64,000 bases of DNA from Pristimantibacillus sp052113225 (GCF_052113225.1 NZ_JBFRCT010000005.1:124001-188000), one strand, 5' to 3'; numbered from the stretch's first letter, positions 51,273 to 60,357 are shown. Notes: a model not told the origin generated them from the letters alone. Numbers and translations are program-made.

Positions 51273-52118
51273 TCAGAAGAAAAAGAACGAACGGAAGCCA
51301 CGTTTCTTACGTTTGCCATCTGTCTCCATGGACTGTGCAATCTCGAAGGCTGCACTCTGCTGCTCTGGGTTACGGATCGCTTCGATAGTAGCAGCCAGCT
51401 CAGTCAGCGACTTGCGAAGCTCCTCTAATTCTTTGCGATGATGGAGCAGCTGGACGGTAACGACTTCATCGGCCTTTTGGGACAGGGCGTTCTCTATGGC
51501 ATTAAGACGCTCGAGCATCGGATCTGGTTCATCGAATAGGTGAGATGAGGGACGGATAGGGGCAGTAGGGACGGTTACTTGCGAAGCTTCATGCGATTGG
51601 TCAGCATCGCTTGCATGTGGTGCAATAGTCATTATGCTATTACCGCCAGCACCAGCTGCAGCATGCTCAATGCCTGTAGTAATCTCTGCTGTGGCTAAAT
51701 CAACTTCACCAGGACCAGCATTACGAACATTACCTGCACGATCAACGACGAGTACACTAGAGTTAGCATTACGACCTAAAGCAGCGGTACGCTCAACAGT
51801 AGAACCAGCATTACTACCACCAGCACCATTCGCCAACGTATCAGCTTGAACCGGAGCCCCAGCTCCAACCACTTCTGCTGCTAACGCAGCCAATGCTTCT
51901 TCTTCCGCCAGCGTAGGAAGCTTAATGTCGTACAGCGCTGTGCCGGCATCGAGCTGGCCTTTCACCTGCCGAAGCTTGTTCATCGCGGGAGCATCAAAGA
52001 TGTAGTGTCCGAACATGTCCTTCCGGAAGGATGCAGGGAAGGTGGACACCCAACGTCTGATGGTTGTTTCGCTGACGACGAGCTGCTGGGCAGCCTCTTT
52101 TGTTTTGAGTAACGTCAT
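51273..52118 (-). CDS. RacA-like chromosome-anchoring protein (MerR-type HTH, coiled coil)
   Basis: A 281-residue protein: N-terminal MerR-like helix-turn-helix (about 3-55; TKEAAQQLVVSETTIRRWVSTFP, GHYIFDAPAMNKLRQVKGQ), a long Ala/Gly-rich disordered linker (about 70-190), a predicted coiled coil (about 200-260) and a basic, Phe-rich tail (KRKKRGFRSFFFF). The head and coiled coil resemble RacA, which ties the chromosome origin to the cell pole in sporulation. It is longer than B. subtilis RacA because of the linker. The Phe-rich tail may touch the membrane; that is inference. Confidence 0.7.
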   Translation of the reverse strand: MTLLKTKEAAQQLVVSETTIRRWVSTFPASFRKDMFGHYIFDAPAMNKLRQVKGQLDAGTALYDIKLPTLAEEEALAALAAEVVGAGAPVQADTLANGAGGSNAGSTVERTAALGRNANSSVLVVDRAGNVRNAGPGEVDLATAEITTGIEHAAAGAGGNSIMTIAPHASDADQSHEASQVTVPTAPIRPSSHLFDEPDPMLERLNAIENALSQKADEVVTVQLLHHRKELEELRKSLTELAATIEAIRNPEQQSAAFEIAQSMETDGKRKKRGFRSFFFF

Positions 52119-52370
52119 TTCATCACCTCATTCATTTGTCACTAGTGAGACTTATTCGTCCCCGCGAGCCAACTCCCTGCCAGCCTGACAAAGGTAGTGG
52201 TATATCGCTAAAAGAAGTGCTGATCCGATTGAATTCGCCTAAACGGGGACAATTCGTCAGCCGCTGAGGACTGTGGAACTGGAAGTTCGACGATTTGCCA
52301 GGAAGGCGAACGTTTTCGACGTCATTAAACCAATAGTTCGTGAATAGACGACAAATTTCGCAAAAAAGGA

Positions 52371-52399
52371 TTGACACCATCTGCCTGCTCCTTTAATCT
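52371..52399 (+). promoter_or_regulatory. Promoter of the guanine riboswitch / permease unit
   Basis: TTGACA (52371-52376), 17-bp spacer, TAATCT (52394-52399). The upstream stretch 52119-52370 contains nothing else I can name. Confidence 0.75.
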
Positions 52400-52436
52400 T
52401 ATGAAGGTTAATTGAACAACTCTAATCAGCTACATT

Positions 52437-52548
52437 CGTATATCCTCATCAATATGGCGTGAGGGTCTCTACAAGGAGCCAAAAATCCTAACTACGAATA
52501 AGGGATACGTGTATCTACTATCCTCAATTCGCGGCGTAGGATTTTTTT
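52437..52548 (+). promoter_or_regulatory. Guanine riboswitch with terminator
   Basis: Aptamer 52437-52509: P1 CGTATATCC/GGGATACG, conserved ATATGG, GTCTCTAC and AACTACG. The specificity base is C52492, which in this class selects guanine/hypoxanthine (U would select adenine). The terminator arms overlap P3 and P1: AATCCTA-actacGAAT pairs with ATTCGcggcgTAGGATT, followed by seven T (to 52548). Ligand binding should turn the downstream purine permease off. Confidence 0.93.
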
Positions 52549-52638
52549 ATTTTCCCATATTTACTAATTCGCCGCCAACAAGGAGACAATAGGTAAGAGC
52601 GTACCCAGACATTACGAACAACTCGGAGGGAACGAACA

Positions 52639-53937
52639 ATGGAACGCCTGTTTAAATTGAAGGAGCGGGGCACGTCGGTAACGACGGAATTGCTCGCGGG
52701 AGTAACGACTTTTCTAACGATGGTCTATATCGTAATCGTAAATCCCGGCGTATTAAGTGAAGCGGGAATGGACTTCCACGGTGTCTTTATCGCAACGGTT
52801 CTTGCAAGTATCGTAGCAACGCTTATTATGGGGCTTTTCTCGAACTATCCAATCGCACTGGCACCTGGTATGGGCCTTAACGCGTATTTTGCTTTCACCG
52901 TGGTAGGGGGAGAAGGTGTATCGTGGCAGACAGCGCTTGGCGCCGTGTTTGTGGCAGGGGTTATCTTCATCCTGCTGTCGCTGACATCCTTCCGCTATAT
53001 GCTGCTGGATGCCATCCCAACAAGCCTGAAGCATGCAATTACAGCCGGGATTGGCTTATTTATTACGTTTATTGGTCTGCAAAATGCAAAAATCGTCGTC
53101 GCTTCGCCAGCAACGCTCATTACGATGGGTGATCTGTCGCAGCCGATGACATTGCTTACGATTGTTGGCCTTATCATCTCGCTTGTCCTGATGGCCTACC
53201 GGGTCAAAGGCTTCCTGTTCATTGGCATGATCATTACCGCGATTATCGCGGCGATCACCGGTGAGATGCATCTGCCGGATACCTGGGCGTCGCTTCCTAC
53301 GGGACTTAATGCAACATTTTTCCAACTGGATATTGGCGGCGTGTTCAAAAATGGTCTTTATGCCGTTATCTTCACGTTCCTGCTTATTACCCTGTTCGAT
53401 ACAACCGGCACCATGCTTGGCGTAGCCGAGCAGGCTGGCCTGTTGAAAGATAATAAATTCCCGCGTTCGCGCGGCGCTTTACTTGCCGATGCGATCGGAA
53501 CAACCACAGGTGCCCTTCTGGGTACTAGCCCAACATCCGCTTATGTCGAGTCGAGCTCAGGTGTTGCTGTTGGTGGCAGAACGGGGCTTACAGCAATCAC
53601 AGTTTGTGTGCTGCTCGCGCTGACGCTCTTCTTCTCCCCTACGGTAGCCGTGCTGGCGGGCATCCCGGCAATCACGGCTCCTGCACTGATTATCGTAGGC
53701 TTCCTGATGATCAACGTGCTGCGCAAGATCGAATGGAATGACATTGAAGAGGCATTCCCTGCGTTTCTAATCGTTGTTCTTATGCCGCTTACGTACAGTA
53801 TTGCAACAGGGATTGGCGTCGGCTTTATCGTGTATCCGATTCTGAAGCTAATCCGTGGCAAAGGCAAAGACGTTCATCCGATTTTTTACGTATTTGCGGT
53901 ACTGTTCTTTATCCAGCTTGCGTTCTTTAGCCACTAA
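52639..53937 (+). CDS. pbuG: NCS2/AzgA-type purine permease (PbuG-like)
   Basis: A 432-residue permease with about 13 helices. N-terminal LAGVTTFLTMVYIVIVNPGVLSEAGM and APGMGLNAYFAF, plus GTSPTSAYVESSSGVAVGGRTGLTA, are hallmarks of the AzgA/PbuG hypoxanthine/guanine transporters. The guanine riboswitch upstream supports the substrate. GGAGGGAAC precedes the ATG. Confidence 0.93.
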   Translation: MERLFKLKERGTSVTTELLAGVTTFLTMVYIVIVNPGVLSEAGMDFHGVFIATVLASIVATLIMGLFSNYPIALAPGMGLNAYFAFTVVGGEGVSWQTALGAVFVAGVIFILLSLTSFRYMLLDAIPTSLKHAITAGIGLFITFIGLQNAKIVVASPATLITMGDLSQPMTLLTIVGLIISLVLMAYRVKGFLFIGMIITAIIAAITGEMHLPDTWASLPTGLNATFFQLDIGGVFKNGLYAVIFTFLLITLFDTTGTMLGVAEQAGLLKDNKFPRSRGALLADAIGTTTGALLGTSPTSAYVESSSGVAVGGRTGLTAITVCVLLALTLFFSPTVAVLAGIPAITAPALIIVGFLMINVLRKIEWNDIEEAFPAFLIVVLMPLTYSIATGIGVGFIVYPILKLIRGKGKDVHPIFYVFAVLFFIQLAFFSH

Positions 53938-54017
53938 GCAGCAAGCGGCAGCAGAGCACCAATTATACCCCTCACACGTACAATAACCCATGGCATGATC
54001 ATGGGAGGGGTAATACA

Positions 54018-54791
54018 ATGCTTCTGATTTCGGGCAGTGACGCCGGACAGGTTAACCCGTTTGCGTTAACGCCGGTGGAGCGTGAAGTGCTGCAGGGTAA
54101 GCAAAACAGTCCAGTCGTTTATCGCTATGATTCAATGGATGAGCTTTATTTCGAGCTGAGACTAAGGGATCGGATCGTGAATGCGGCCAGGATGCTGCAG
54201 GACAGCCGGGCTGACTTTGCGGTATTCCGTCATTCCAGATGCAACGAGCAATACTGGACACGGACGGACAACGGCGGATTTCAGATGAATCCAGATGTTC
54301 GGCCGTCCGATGCGATTAATGATATTTTTCAAAATGGCGAGGAATATGGGTTCGAATGTGCAACGGCAATCGTAATCGTGTTGTATAAGGCCGTGCTGGA
54401 TACGATCGGGGAGCAGATGTTCAACTCGCTGTTCAACCCTTTATATTTGCGGGACTGGAATCACGACAGCGATTTGTGGTTCATTACAACACATAACAAG
54501 AATGAAGCGCTGCCGGGTGATGTGATGTACTTCCGTAATCCGGACTTTGACAAGGATACACCCGAATGGCAAGGGGAAAATGTTGTGAAGCTGTCGGAAA
54601 ATCTCTTCTTCGGCCATGGCATCGGGATCGAGTCGGGCGATGAGATTGTTACTGCCCTTAACAAAATGCGCGAGACCGGCAGCATGGAGTCTGCCTATCT
54701 GGACGATCTGGTCGTTCATCCGAACTTCAAGCATCTGCAGACCATTGCGTCCCGTCAAAGCCGCTTTGCATTAAGACTTGGGAATTTGTAA
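54018..54791 (+). CDS. tgl: Protein-glutamine gamma-glutamyltransferase (spore-coat transglutaminase)
   Basis: A 257-residue Tgl, similar to the 245-residue B. subtilis enzyme. It cross-links glutamine and lysine residues of coat proteins in the spore. The catalytic Cys is in GFECATAIVIV, the active-site Glu in the conserved stretch EWQGENVVKL and the His in FFGHGIGI. ATG 54018 follows GGGAGGGG. It is convergent with an AraC gene only five bases away, without a visible terminator between them. Confidence 0.95.
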   Translation: MLLISGSDAGQVNPFALTPVEREVLQGKQNSPVVYRYDSMDELYFELRLRDRIVNAARMLQDSRADFAVFRHSRCNEQYWTRTDNGGFQMNPDVRPSDAINDIFQNGEEYGFECATAIVIVLYKAVLDTIGEQMFNSLFNPLYLRDWNHDSDLWFITTHNKNEALPGDVMYFRNPDFDKDTPEWQGENVVKLSENLFFGHGIGIESGDEIVTALNKMRETGSMESAYLDDLVVHPNFKHLQTIASRQSRFALRLGNL

Positions 54792-54796
54792 CGGAA

Positions 54797-55663
54797 TCAG
54801 CGTACCGAGCGCATGTTTTTGCGGAAAAGCTGAGGCGCTTCACCGGTAATTTTCTTGAATAGCCGCGAAAAATAAAATACATCGCTGTAGCCAAGCGCTC
54901 CAGCGATTTCCTTAACCGTCTGCTCGGTATTGAGCAGGCGGTTTTTGGCTTCCGCCATCTTCAGCCGATGGACGTATTCATGCAGGGCGAAGCCCGTGTA
55001 TTCACTGACGGTACGACGAAGTGTCGACAACGCCCAGTGATGACGCTCAGCAAAAGCTGCAGGGTCGAACGGCTCATGAAGCGTGGCGGACAAAGCCTCT
55101 AACAGCTGGGCAAGCCTTGTTGTCTTGCCCCCGGCGGGGGAAGCTTGGCAGAGCTGCACCCAATCATAGACGAGTGATTCAAGCAGAAGGGAAGCGCGGT
55201 CGGCGTTGGCAGGTGTACCACTTTCCATTAACGCGAAGATCCGGTCGATCCGGTTCTGCGACGAGGCATCCTCACCCGGATGCATGACCGTATTCTGCTG
55301 AATTGGCCAATGGCCCAGCCATTCCTGCGACCTTGTCCCTTCAATTGTAAAATAGTACTCATCCCAATAACCGCCTGGGTCTGGACCATAATCATAGTGG
55401 ACACCAGGCTGGAACAAGAAGAGGCTGCCCTCTGTCACGCGCTGCTGTTCTCCATGGTTCACCCGATAAGTGCCCGATCCTCCCGCAATATAAACGATCG
55501 CCCAATAGGTGAAAACAGCCCCTTGCCGATAATGAGTGCGGCCGGGCAAATAGCCTGCATTCCGAATGACGAGAGAACGAACGGACAGCTTGGCAGGATC
55601 AAGCGTCAAATCGACAACGCGGAGGGGCTTTGGGCTGATCATATAATCCATGAATTGAGCCAT
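54797..55663 (-). CDS. AraC family transcriptional regulator
   Basis: A 288-residue regulator: N-terminal cupin-like sensor (about 25-130, AGGSGTYRVN…FLFQPGVHYDYGPDPGGYWDEYYF) and C-terminal double helix-turn-helix (about 190-285, VKEIAGALGYSDVFYFSRLFKKITGEAP). Start ATG 55663 has AGAGAGGA nine bases upstream. It is divergent from the Gfo/Idh-isomerase pair and most likely activates it in response to a sugar. Confidence 0.92.
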   Translation of the reverse strand: MAQFMDYMISPKPLRVVDLTLDPAKLSVRSLVIRNAGYLPGRTHYRQGAVFTYWAIVYIAGGSGTYRVNHGEQQRVTEGSLFLFQPGVHYDYGPDPGGYWDEYYFTIEGTRSQEWLGHWPIQQNTVMHPGEDASSQNRIDRIFALMESGTPANADRASLLLESLVYDWVQLCQASPAGGKTTRLAQLLEALSATLHEPFDPAAFAERHHWALSTLRRTVSEYTGFALHEYVHRLKMAEAKNRLLNTEQTVKEIAGALGYSDVFYFSRLFKKITGEAPQLFRKNMRSVR

Positions 55664-55753
55664 GCTGTTCATTCCTCTCTTTTTAATCTCATGATAAATT
55701 GAACATAGATCTGATTGCAACTGATTATAGGAAACATGGAGGAGATGCTGGCA

Positions 55754-56860
55754 ATGGCGAAATTAAAGGTTGGAGTTATTGGAGCAGGGTCGATTTCGAG
55801 TTCACATTTGCATGCTTATTCGGTTCATCCTGAGGTGGAGCTCACAGCAATTGCGGATATGAACGGAGAGCGTGCGCAGGAGAAGGCTGCAGCTTATGGC
55901 ATCCCTCATGTTTATGATAACTATATAGAACTGCTGACTAATCCGGACATTGATGCAGTAAGCATCTGCACCTGGAATAATAGTCATGCCGAAATTGCTG
56001 TTTCTGCGCTGCTCGCCGGCAAACATGTGTTATGCGAGAAACCGCTTGCCCAGACTGTGGAACAAGCACTAACCGTGCAGGAAGCGGTGAAGCGTTCCGG
56101 CAAACTGCTGCTTGTTGGCTTTGTACGCCGCTATGCCGATCAAGCACAGCTTGTGAAACAATATGCAGAGAGCGGGCAGCTTGGAGAAATCTATTATGCG
56201 AAAGCATCCGCTATCCGCCGTCTTGGCAATCCTGGCGGGTGGTTCTCGGATGCCACGCGTTCGGGCGGCGGCCCGCTGATTGATATCGGAGTACATATGA
56301 TTGATTTGTGCTGGTATCTGATGGGCAAGCCAAAGCCGGTCTCCGTGAGCGGGAATACGTACAGGAAGCTGGGCAACCGGTCGCATATTGAAGGTTTAAG
56401 CTTTTATAAGGCAGCGGACTACAATGCTTCGCTTAACGATGTCGAGGATATGGCCAATGCGCTGATCCGCTTCGAGAACGGTGCTTCGCTGTACGTGGAT
56501 ATCAGCTATACACTGCATGCCGCTCAGAACGAGATGAGCAGCAAAATTTACGGAACCAAAGGCGGAGCGGAGCTTGATCCGAAGCTGGTGATCGTAACCG
56601 AGCAGTTCAACAAAATCGTGAATATCGAGCCGCAGCTGGATCATCTGGACTTCCAGTTCCAGGACAGCTTTAATCAGGAGATTGCGCATTTTGTAGATTG
56701 CTGCTTCGGAAAAGCCGAGCCGATCAGTCCAGTAGAGGATGGCGTTGAGCTGATGCGGATGCTTGAGGCGGTCTATCAGTCATCCGCGCTTGGGGCAGAG
56801 GTTATATTGGAATCAGATGCAGTGTCTGAAGCAGCAGCTGCAATGAAGGAGGGCGTATAA
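55754..56860 (+). CDS. Gfo/Idh/MocA family oxidoreductase
   Basis: A 368-residue NAD(P)-dependent sugar/inositol dehydrogenase: Rossmann motif VGVIGAGSISSSHL (about 5-18), CEKPLA (Lys about 97 in the catalytic motif) and a C-terminal substrate domain with GGPLIDIGVHMIDL. ATG 55754 is placed nine bases after GGAGGAG. The stop is four bases from the next start, so it is co-translated with the sugar isomerase; together they suggest oxidation and isomerisation of a cyclitol or sugar. Confidence 0.92.
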   Translation: MAKLKVGVIGAGSISSSHLHAYSVHPEVELTAIADMNGERAQEKAAAYGIPHVYDNYIELLTNPDIDAVSICTWNNSHAEIAVSALLAGKHVLCEKPLAQTVEQALTVQEAVKRSGKLLLVGFVRRYADQAQLVKQYAESGQLGEIYYAKASAIRRLGNPGGWFSDATRSGGGPLIDIGVHMIDLCWYLMGKPKPVSVSGNTYRKLGNRSHIEGLSFYKAADYNASLNDVEDMANALIRFENGASLYVDISYTLHAAQNEMSSKIYGTKGGAELDPKLVIVTEQFNKIVNIEPQLDHLDFQFQDSFNQEIAHFVDCCFGKAEPISPVEDGVELMRMLEAVYQSSALGAEVILESDAVSEAAAAMKEGV

Positions 56861-56863
56861 ACG

Positions 56864-57760
56864 ATGACGGATCTGGTGAGAACAAAGATTAGCAATCCAA
56901 TCGGCGTTATTGTCGAGAGCTTCGGAATTGGTCTGCAAGAAGGTTTGAAGAAGGCTGTGGAGGTTGGCGCAGAAGGCGTACAGATCTACGCGGTCAGCGG
57001 CGAGACCGATCCTGCGAACTTGTCGGCTTCGGCACGGCGTGAGCTGAAGGATCAAATTGATTCGCTGGGATTAACCATATCCGCCTTGTGCGGTGATCTT
57101 GGCGGCCATGGTTTCCAAGACGCGGCAGCGAATCCGGCTAAGATCGAGAAGTCGAAGCGGATTCTGGAGCTGGCACTTGATCTAGGAACGAACATCGTGA
57201 CAACGCATATTGGCATTGTACCCGAGGACACAGAATCGGCGATTTATGCCGCGATGCAGAGCTCATGTGAAGTGCTGAGCAGCTATGCGAGCAGCATGGG
57301 GGCGTATTTTGCAATCGAGACAGGACCGGAGCCTGCTGCGCGATTGAAATCGTTCCTCGATTCGTTATCGACAAACGGCGTGTCGGTCAATTTTGACCCG
57401 GCAAATATGGTGATGGTAACGGGAGATGATCCGGTCCAAGGTGTGTATTTGCTGAAGGATTACATTGTGCATACCCATGCGAAGGATGGACTGAAGCTGG
57501 CGGCTGAAGTAGATCCTCGTCAGGTGTACGGCTACTTGGGTTATAACAAGATGGACCATAACGTTATCGCCGATATGGTAACGGACGGGGCTTTATTCCG
57601 TGAAGTACCGCTTGGTGAAGGCAGTGTTCCTTTTGACCGTTACCTGAAGGCGCTTCAGGATATCGGGTTCAACGGTTATTTGACGATTGAGCGCGAAGTT
57701 GGGCAGCAGCCGGAAGAGGATATCCGCAAGGCTGTTGAGTTCCTGCGGGCTTTTCGCTAG
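56864..57760 (+). CDS. Sugar phosphate isomerase/epimerase (AP-endonuclease-2 fold)
   Basis: A 298-residue TIM-barrel protein of the IolE/IolH-like family. Metal ligands are suggested by FAIETGPE, NFDPANMVM, HTHAKDG and LTIEREVG. It starts four bases after the Gfo/Idh stop. These enzymes epimerise or isomerise keto sugars or inositol derivatives. The true substrate is unknown; the divergent AraC gene is the likely regulator. Confidence 0.9.
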   Translation: MTDLVRTKISNPIGVIVESFGIGLQEGLKKAVEVGAEGVQIYAVSGETDPANLSASARRELKDQIDSLGLTISALCGDLGGHGFQDAAANPAKIEKSKRILELALDLGTNIVTTHIGIVPEDTESAIYAAMQSSCEVLSSYASSMGAYFAIETGPEPAARLKSFLDSLSTNGVSVNFDPANMVMVTGDDPVQGVYLLKDYIVHTHAKDGLKLAAEVDPRQVYGYLGYNKMDHNVIADMVTDGALFREVPLGEGSVPFDRYLKALQDIGFNGYLTIEREVGQQPEEDIRKAVEFLRAFR

Positions 57761-57919
57761 GCAAGTGGCCTCAAGATAGCTTGTCTTGATAGGTCGCTCA
57801 CTATGCCCATAGCTGGCAGATTTCAGTGAAAACCGTTGCAAAATGTTAATATTTACGCCGCATAAAGCCCCCTATTGTCCGTTAATATAGAGGTAATAGC
57901 GAGAAGGGGGTAGTTACAG

Positions 57920-58039
57920 ATGAACGTTCCTGTTGGAGTATGGATTTTTGCCGGCATCATCGTTGTTTTGCTCACCTGGATGACCCTTTGGGTCACAAAG
58001 AAAGCATATTCGAAAAAATGGGACGACTCCGATGTCTAG
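57920..58039 (+). CDS. 39-residue single-helix membrane protein
   Basis: A very short gene with GAAGGGGG about ten bases before ATG 57920 and its own terminator. One membrane helix (VWIFAGIIVVLLTWMTLWV) is followed by a short charged tail (KKAYSKKWDDSDV). It resembles small YtzI-like membrane peptides of Bacillus. Function unknown; the good ribosome binding site and terminator argue that it is real. Confidence 0.65.
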   Translation: MNVPVGVWIFAGIIVVLLTWMTLWVTKKAYSKKWDDSDV

Positions 58040-58060
58040 TCGGACCGTACGGTTATAAGT

Positions 58061-58101
58061 GAGAGCTGCCTGAAGTGAACAACACTTGGGCAGCTCTTTT
58101 T
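58061..58101 (+). terminator. Intrinsic terminator of the 39-residue gene
   Basis: AGAGCTGCC-TG-AAGTG pairs with CACTT-G-GGCAGCTCT, followed by TTTT. Confidence 0.9.
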
Positions 58102-58121
58102 CGTTGTGGGGTTGCGAGCAG

Positions 58122-58468
58122 CTTAGCGATGGGGCACATCGTTAAGGTAGGCGGAAACGTGCGAAGGTGGCTTGAAAGTAGTGGTTTGTTGAGCTAAACG
58201 ATGCGGCGCATCGTTAAGGAGTGGAAAAGGCAGGTTGGGAGAGGGCTATACGATGCGGCACATCGTTAAGGTATGCGAAAACGTGCGAAAGTGAGTGAAA
58301 AGTAGCTGGTTTGATGGGCTAAACGATGTGGGACATCGTTAAGGAGACGAAAAGGCAGGTTGGGGGAGAGCTATACGATGCGAGACATAGTTAAGGTAGG
58401 CGGAAACGTGCGGAAATGTCTTGAAAGCAGCTGGTTAGTTGAGCTAAATGATGTGGGACATCGTTAGG
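58122..58468. repeat. Array of six palindromes, same box as at 29.5 kb
   Basis: Boxes C(T)(T/A)A(A/G/T)CGATG-N5-CATCGTTAAGG start at 58122, 58194, 58246, 58319, 58371 and 58444 (spacings 72, 52, 73, 52, 73). Spacers alternate between a long type (TAGGCGGAAACGTGCG…) and a short type (AG-GAAAAGGCAGGTTGGG), so three two-box composites of about 125 bp are present. The array occupies almost all of the 509-bp gap between two small membrane protein genes. Confidence 0.93.
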
Positions 58469-58548
58469 CGTTAGAATGCTAAATTCGTTTTAGGAATGAT
58501 TGGAAGATGTTATGATATTGAGCAGTCTCTAATTCTGGTTAAGCTGAG

Positions 58549-58803
58549 GTGATCCTTCTGACTCCGCTGTTACTCTTTTCTTTCGCTTTCATTATTTTTG
58601 TAATGCTACTGCCTACTACTATTATCGCTTTATGGGATAAGAAAGACTGGATGGTTGGCCTTTTAGCCTTGCAAATAACCGCTGTGGGGATTGGTGTTGT
58701 TCTCAAATACAGTGCTACTACGGTATTATTAACGGGCTATTTCCTCGTGGCGTTTGGCATAATGCTTACCTTAAGCTTATTTTTCAGAAAAGAGAATAAG
58801 TAG
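58549..58803 (+). CDS. Small membrane protein, three helices
   Basis: An 84-residue or slightly shorter protein, almost entirely hydrophobic, ending LFFRKENK. The start is uncertain: the GTG at 58549 lies inside the ribosome-binding sequence GAGGTGAT, so a non-ATG codon a few triplets later (such as CTG 58558) may be used. No family recognised. A strong terminator follows. Confidence 0.5.
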   Translation: MILLTPLLLFSFAFIIFVMLLPTTIIALWDKKDWMVGLLALQITAVGIGVVLKYSATTVLLTGYFLVAFGIMLTLSLFFRKENK

Positions 58804-58805
58804 AA

Positions 58806-58847
58806 AAAGGGAGTCCCCTGCGCCGAACGGCATGAGGGACTCCCTTT
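58806..58847. terminator. Bidirectional terminator
   Basis: AAAGGGAGTCCC pairs with GGGACTCCCTTT; shared with the convergent mqnD gene. Confidence 0.9.
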
Positions 58848-58855
58848 CTTGTTAG

Positions 58856-59698
58856 TTAACCCTGGAACTCAAGCAGAGCCGGGTCGAAGGCAGGAACGAG
58901 GCCTTCTTCGGCTGCACGGGTGAGCAGGGAATGGATAGCGGCATAACCGCTGCTGCCAAGGTTACCGGTGAAGTCATTCACATACAGGTTAATGTGCTGC
59001 TGGGCAACGGACGGGTCCATTTCCTGTGCATGCTGCATGACATAGTCCTTCGACGCTTCGGGATGCTTCCAGGCATACTCGACGGATTGTTCGATCCAGC
59101 TCGAGATGGATGCCAGATCCAGCGATCGGCGGGCGATAATGGCACCAAGCGGGATCGGCAGTCCGGTATCGGACTCCCACCAGCTGCCGAGATCAACCAG
59201 CATAGACAAGTCGTAGTTCTGGTAAGTGAAGCGTGCTTCATGAATGACAAGCCCCGCATCGATCTTGCCATCGCGTACAGCAGGCATAATCTCATGGAAT
59301 GGCATAACGATGATTTCGCCAACGCCGCCTGGCACATTTTGAGCAGCCCATAGACGGAACAGCAGATAAGCAGTCGAACGCTCGCTTGGCACGGCAACCT
59401 TTTTACCGCTTAAAGTAGACGGATTTTCAAGCTTCTCTTTCGTCAAAACAAGCGGGCCGCAGCCCCGGCCAAGTGCGCCGCCGCAAGGCAAAAGCGCATA
59501 GTCTTTGAGCACCCATGGCAGAGCAGCATAGGAGATTTTGAGCACATCCAGATCACTGTCGCCGCTGGCTGCCAGGTTGTTGGTAATGTCGATATCGGCA
59601 TAAGTCACTTCAAATTCCGGCGCGCCGGGAATCAGTCCATGCGTCAAGGCATGGAACACAAACGTGTCATTGGGACACGGGGAAAAAGCAATTTTCAT
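58856..59698 (-). CDS. mqnD: 1,4-dihydroxy-6-naphthoate synthase (menaquinone, futalosine pathway)
   Basis: A 280-residue MqnD. It converts cyclic dehypoxanthinyl futalosine to 1,4-dihydroxy-6-naphthoate. Family motifs: SPCPNDTFVFHAL at the N-terminus, TYADIDITN, LKISYAALP, GCGPLVL and GLVIHEARFTY. The ATG overlaps the TGA of the upstream mqnB by four bases, so the two are translationally coupled. Cytoplasmic. Confidence 0.95.
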   Translation of the reverse strand: MKIAFSPCPNDTFVFHALTHGLIPGAPEFEVTYADIDITNNLAASGDSDLDVLKISYAALPWVLKDYALLPCGGALGRGCGPLVLTKEKLENPSTLSGKKVAVPSERSTAYLLFRLWAAQNVPGGVGEIIVMPFHEIMPAVRDGKIDAGLVIHEARFTYQNYDLSMLVDLGSWWESDTGLPIPLGAIIARRSLDLASISSWIEQSVEYAWKHPEASKDYVMQHAQEMDPSVAQQHINLYVNDFTGNLGSSGYAAIHSLLTRAAEEGLVPAFDPALLEFQG

Positions 59699-60357
59699 TC
59701 GATAACCTCCCGTAATACGGAGCTTGCAGCTTCAAGAGACTGCAGAGCGTCCTTGATCCGCCAAGCGCTGCGGTCACGCGGGCCAACCGGATTCGAGATG
59801 GCTCGAAGCTCCAGCACTGGAAGACCAGCCCGGCGAGCAGCAGCGGCAACACCAAAGCCTTCCATCGCTTCCGCGGCAGCACCAGAAATACGCTCGGTGA
59901 GCGCAACAGCCGTCTCGGCTGATCCGGTTACTGTAGACAAAGTAAGGACTGGGCCTAATGTTGTCTGTAACCCGGCTTTTTGAAGCGCCGAAGTTAAACG
60001 CTCAGCGAGCGTCACATCTACTTCAATAACTGAGGAGCCAAAACCAAGCTTGTCCACGCTGTGGAAGCCTTCCGGTGTTTCGGCACCAAGATCGGCGGCG
60101 ATAATCGTATTCGAGACGACAAGCGAGCCAACCACGGCACGCTCCTTGAATCCACCGGCGATACCAGCGGAAATTACAAGGCGATAAGCACCAGGACCTG
60201 CTAGTGTTAGCACCGTTGCTGTGCTGACAGCTGCTTCAACCGGGCCAACACCTGCTTCCATCACCTCAAAGCGGTTGTCTCCGTGAAGACCGCGCAGGAC
60301 GGCATCTCGTTCAACCGCAACTGCGGTCATGACGAGTATTTTTCCATTTTCGCTCAT
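59695..60357 (-). CDS. mqnB: Futalosine hydrolase
   Basis: A 220-residue nucleoside-phosphorylase-fold enzyme: AVAVERDAVLRGL, AGVGPVEAAVSTA, SAGIAGGF and C-terminal MEGFGVAAAARRAGLPVLELRAISN. It cleaves futalosine to hypoxanthine and dehypoxanthinyl futalosine. It could be mistaken for MTA/SAH nucleosidase, but the operon with mqnD decides. ATG 60357 with AAGGAG upstream is chosen over the longer frame. Confidence 0.92.
   Translation of the reverse strand: MSENGKILVMTAVAVERDAVLRGLHGDNRFEVMEAGVGPVEAAVSTATVLTLAGPGAYRLVISAGIAGGFKERAVVGSLVVSNTIIAADLGAETPEGFHSVDKLGFGSSVIEVDVTLAERLTSALQKAGLQTTLGPVLTLSTVTGSAETAVALTERISGAAAEAMEGFGVAAAARRAGLPVLELRAISNPVGPRDRSAWRIKDALQSLEAASSVLREVIE

Noticed and set aside
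52132..52380. An 82-codon minus-strand open frame
   Set aside because: It lies over the promoter of the guanine riboswitch and has no coding features.
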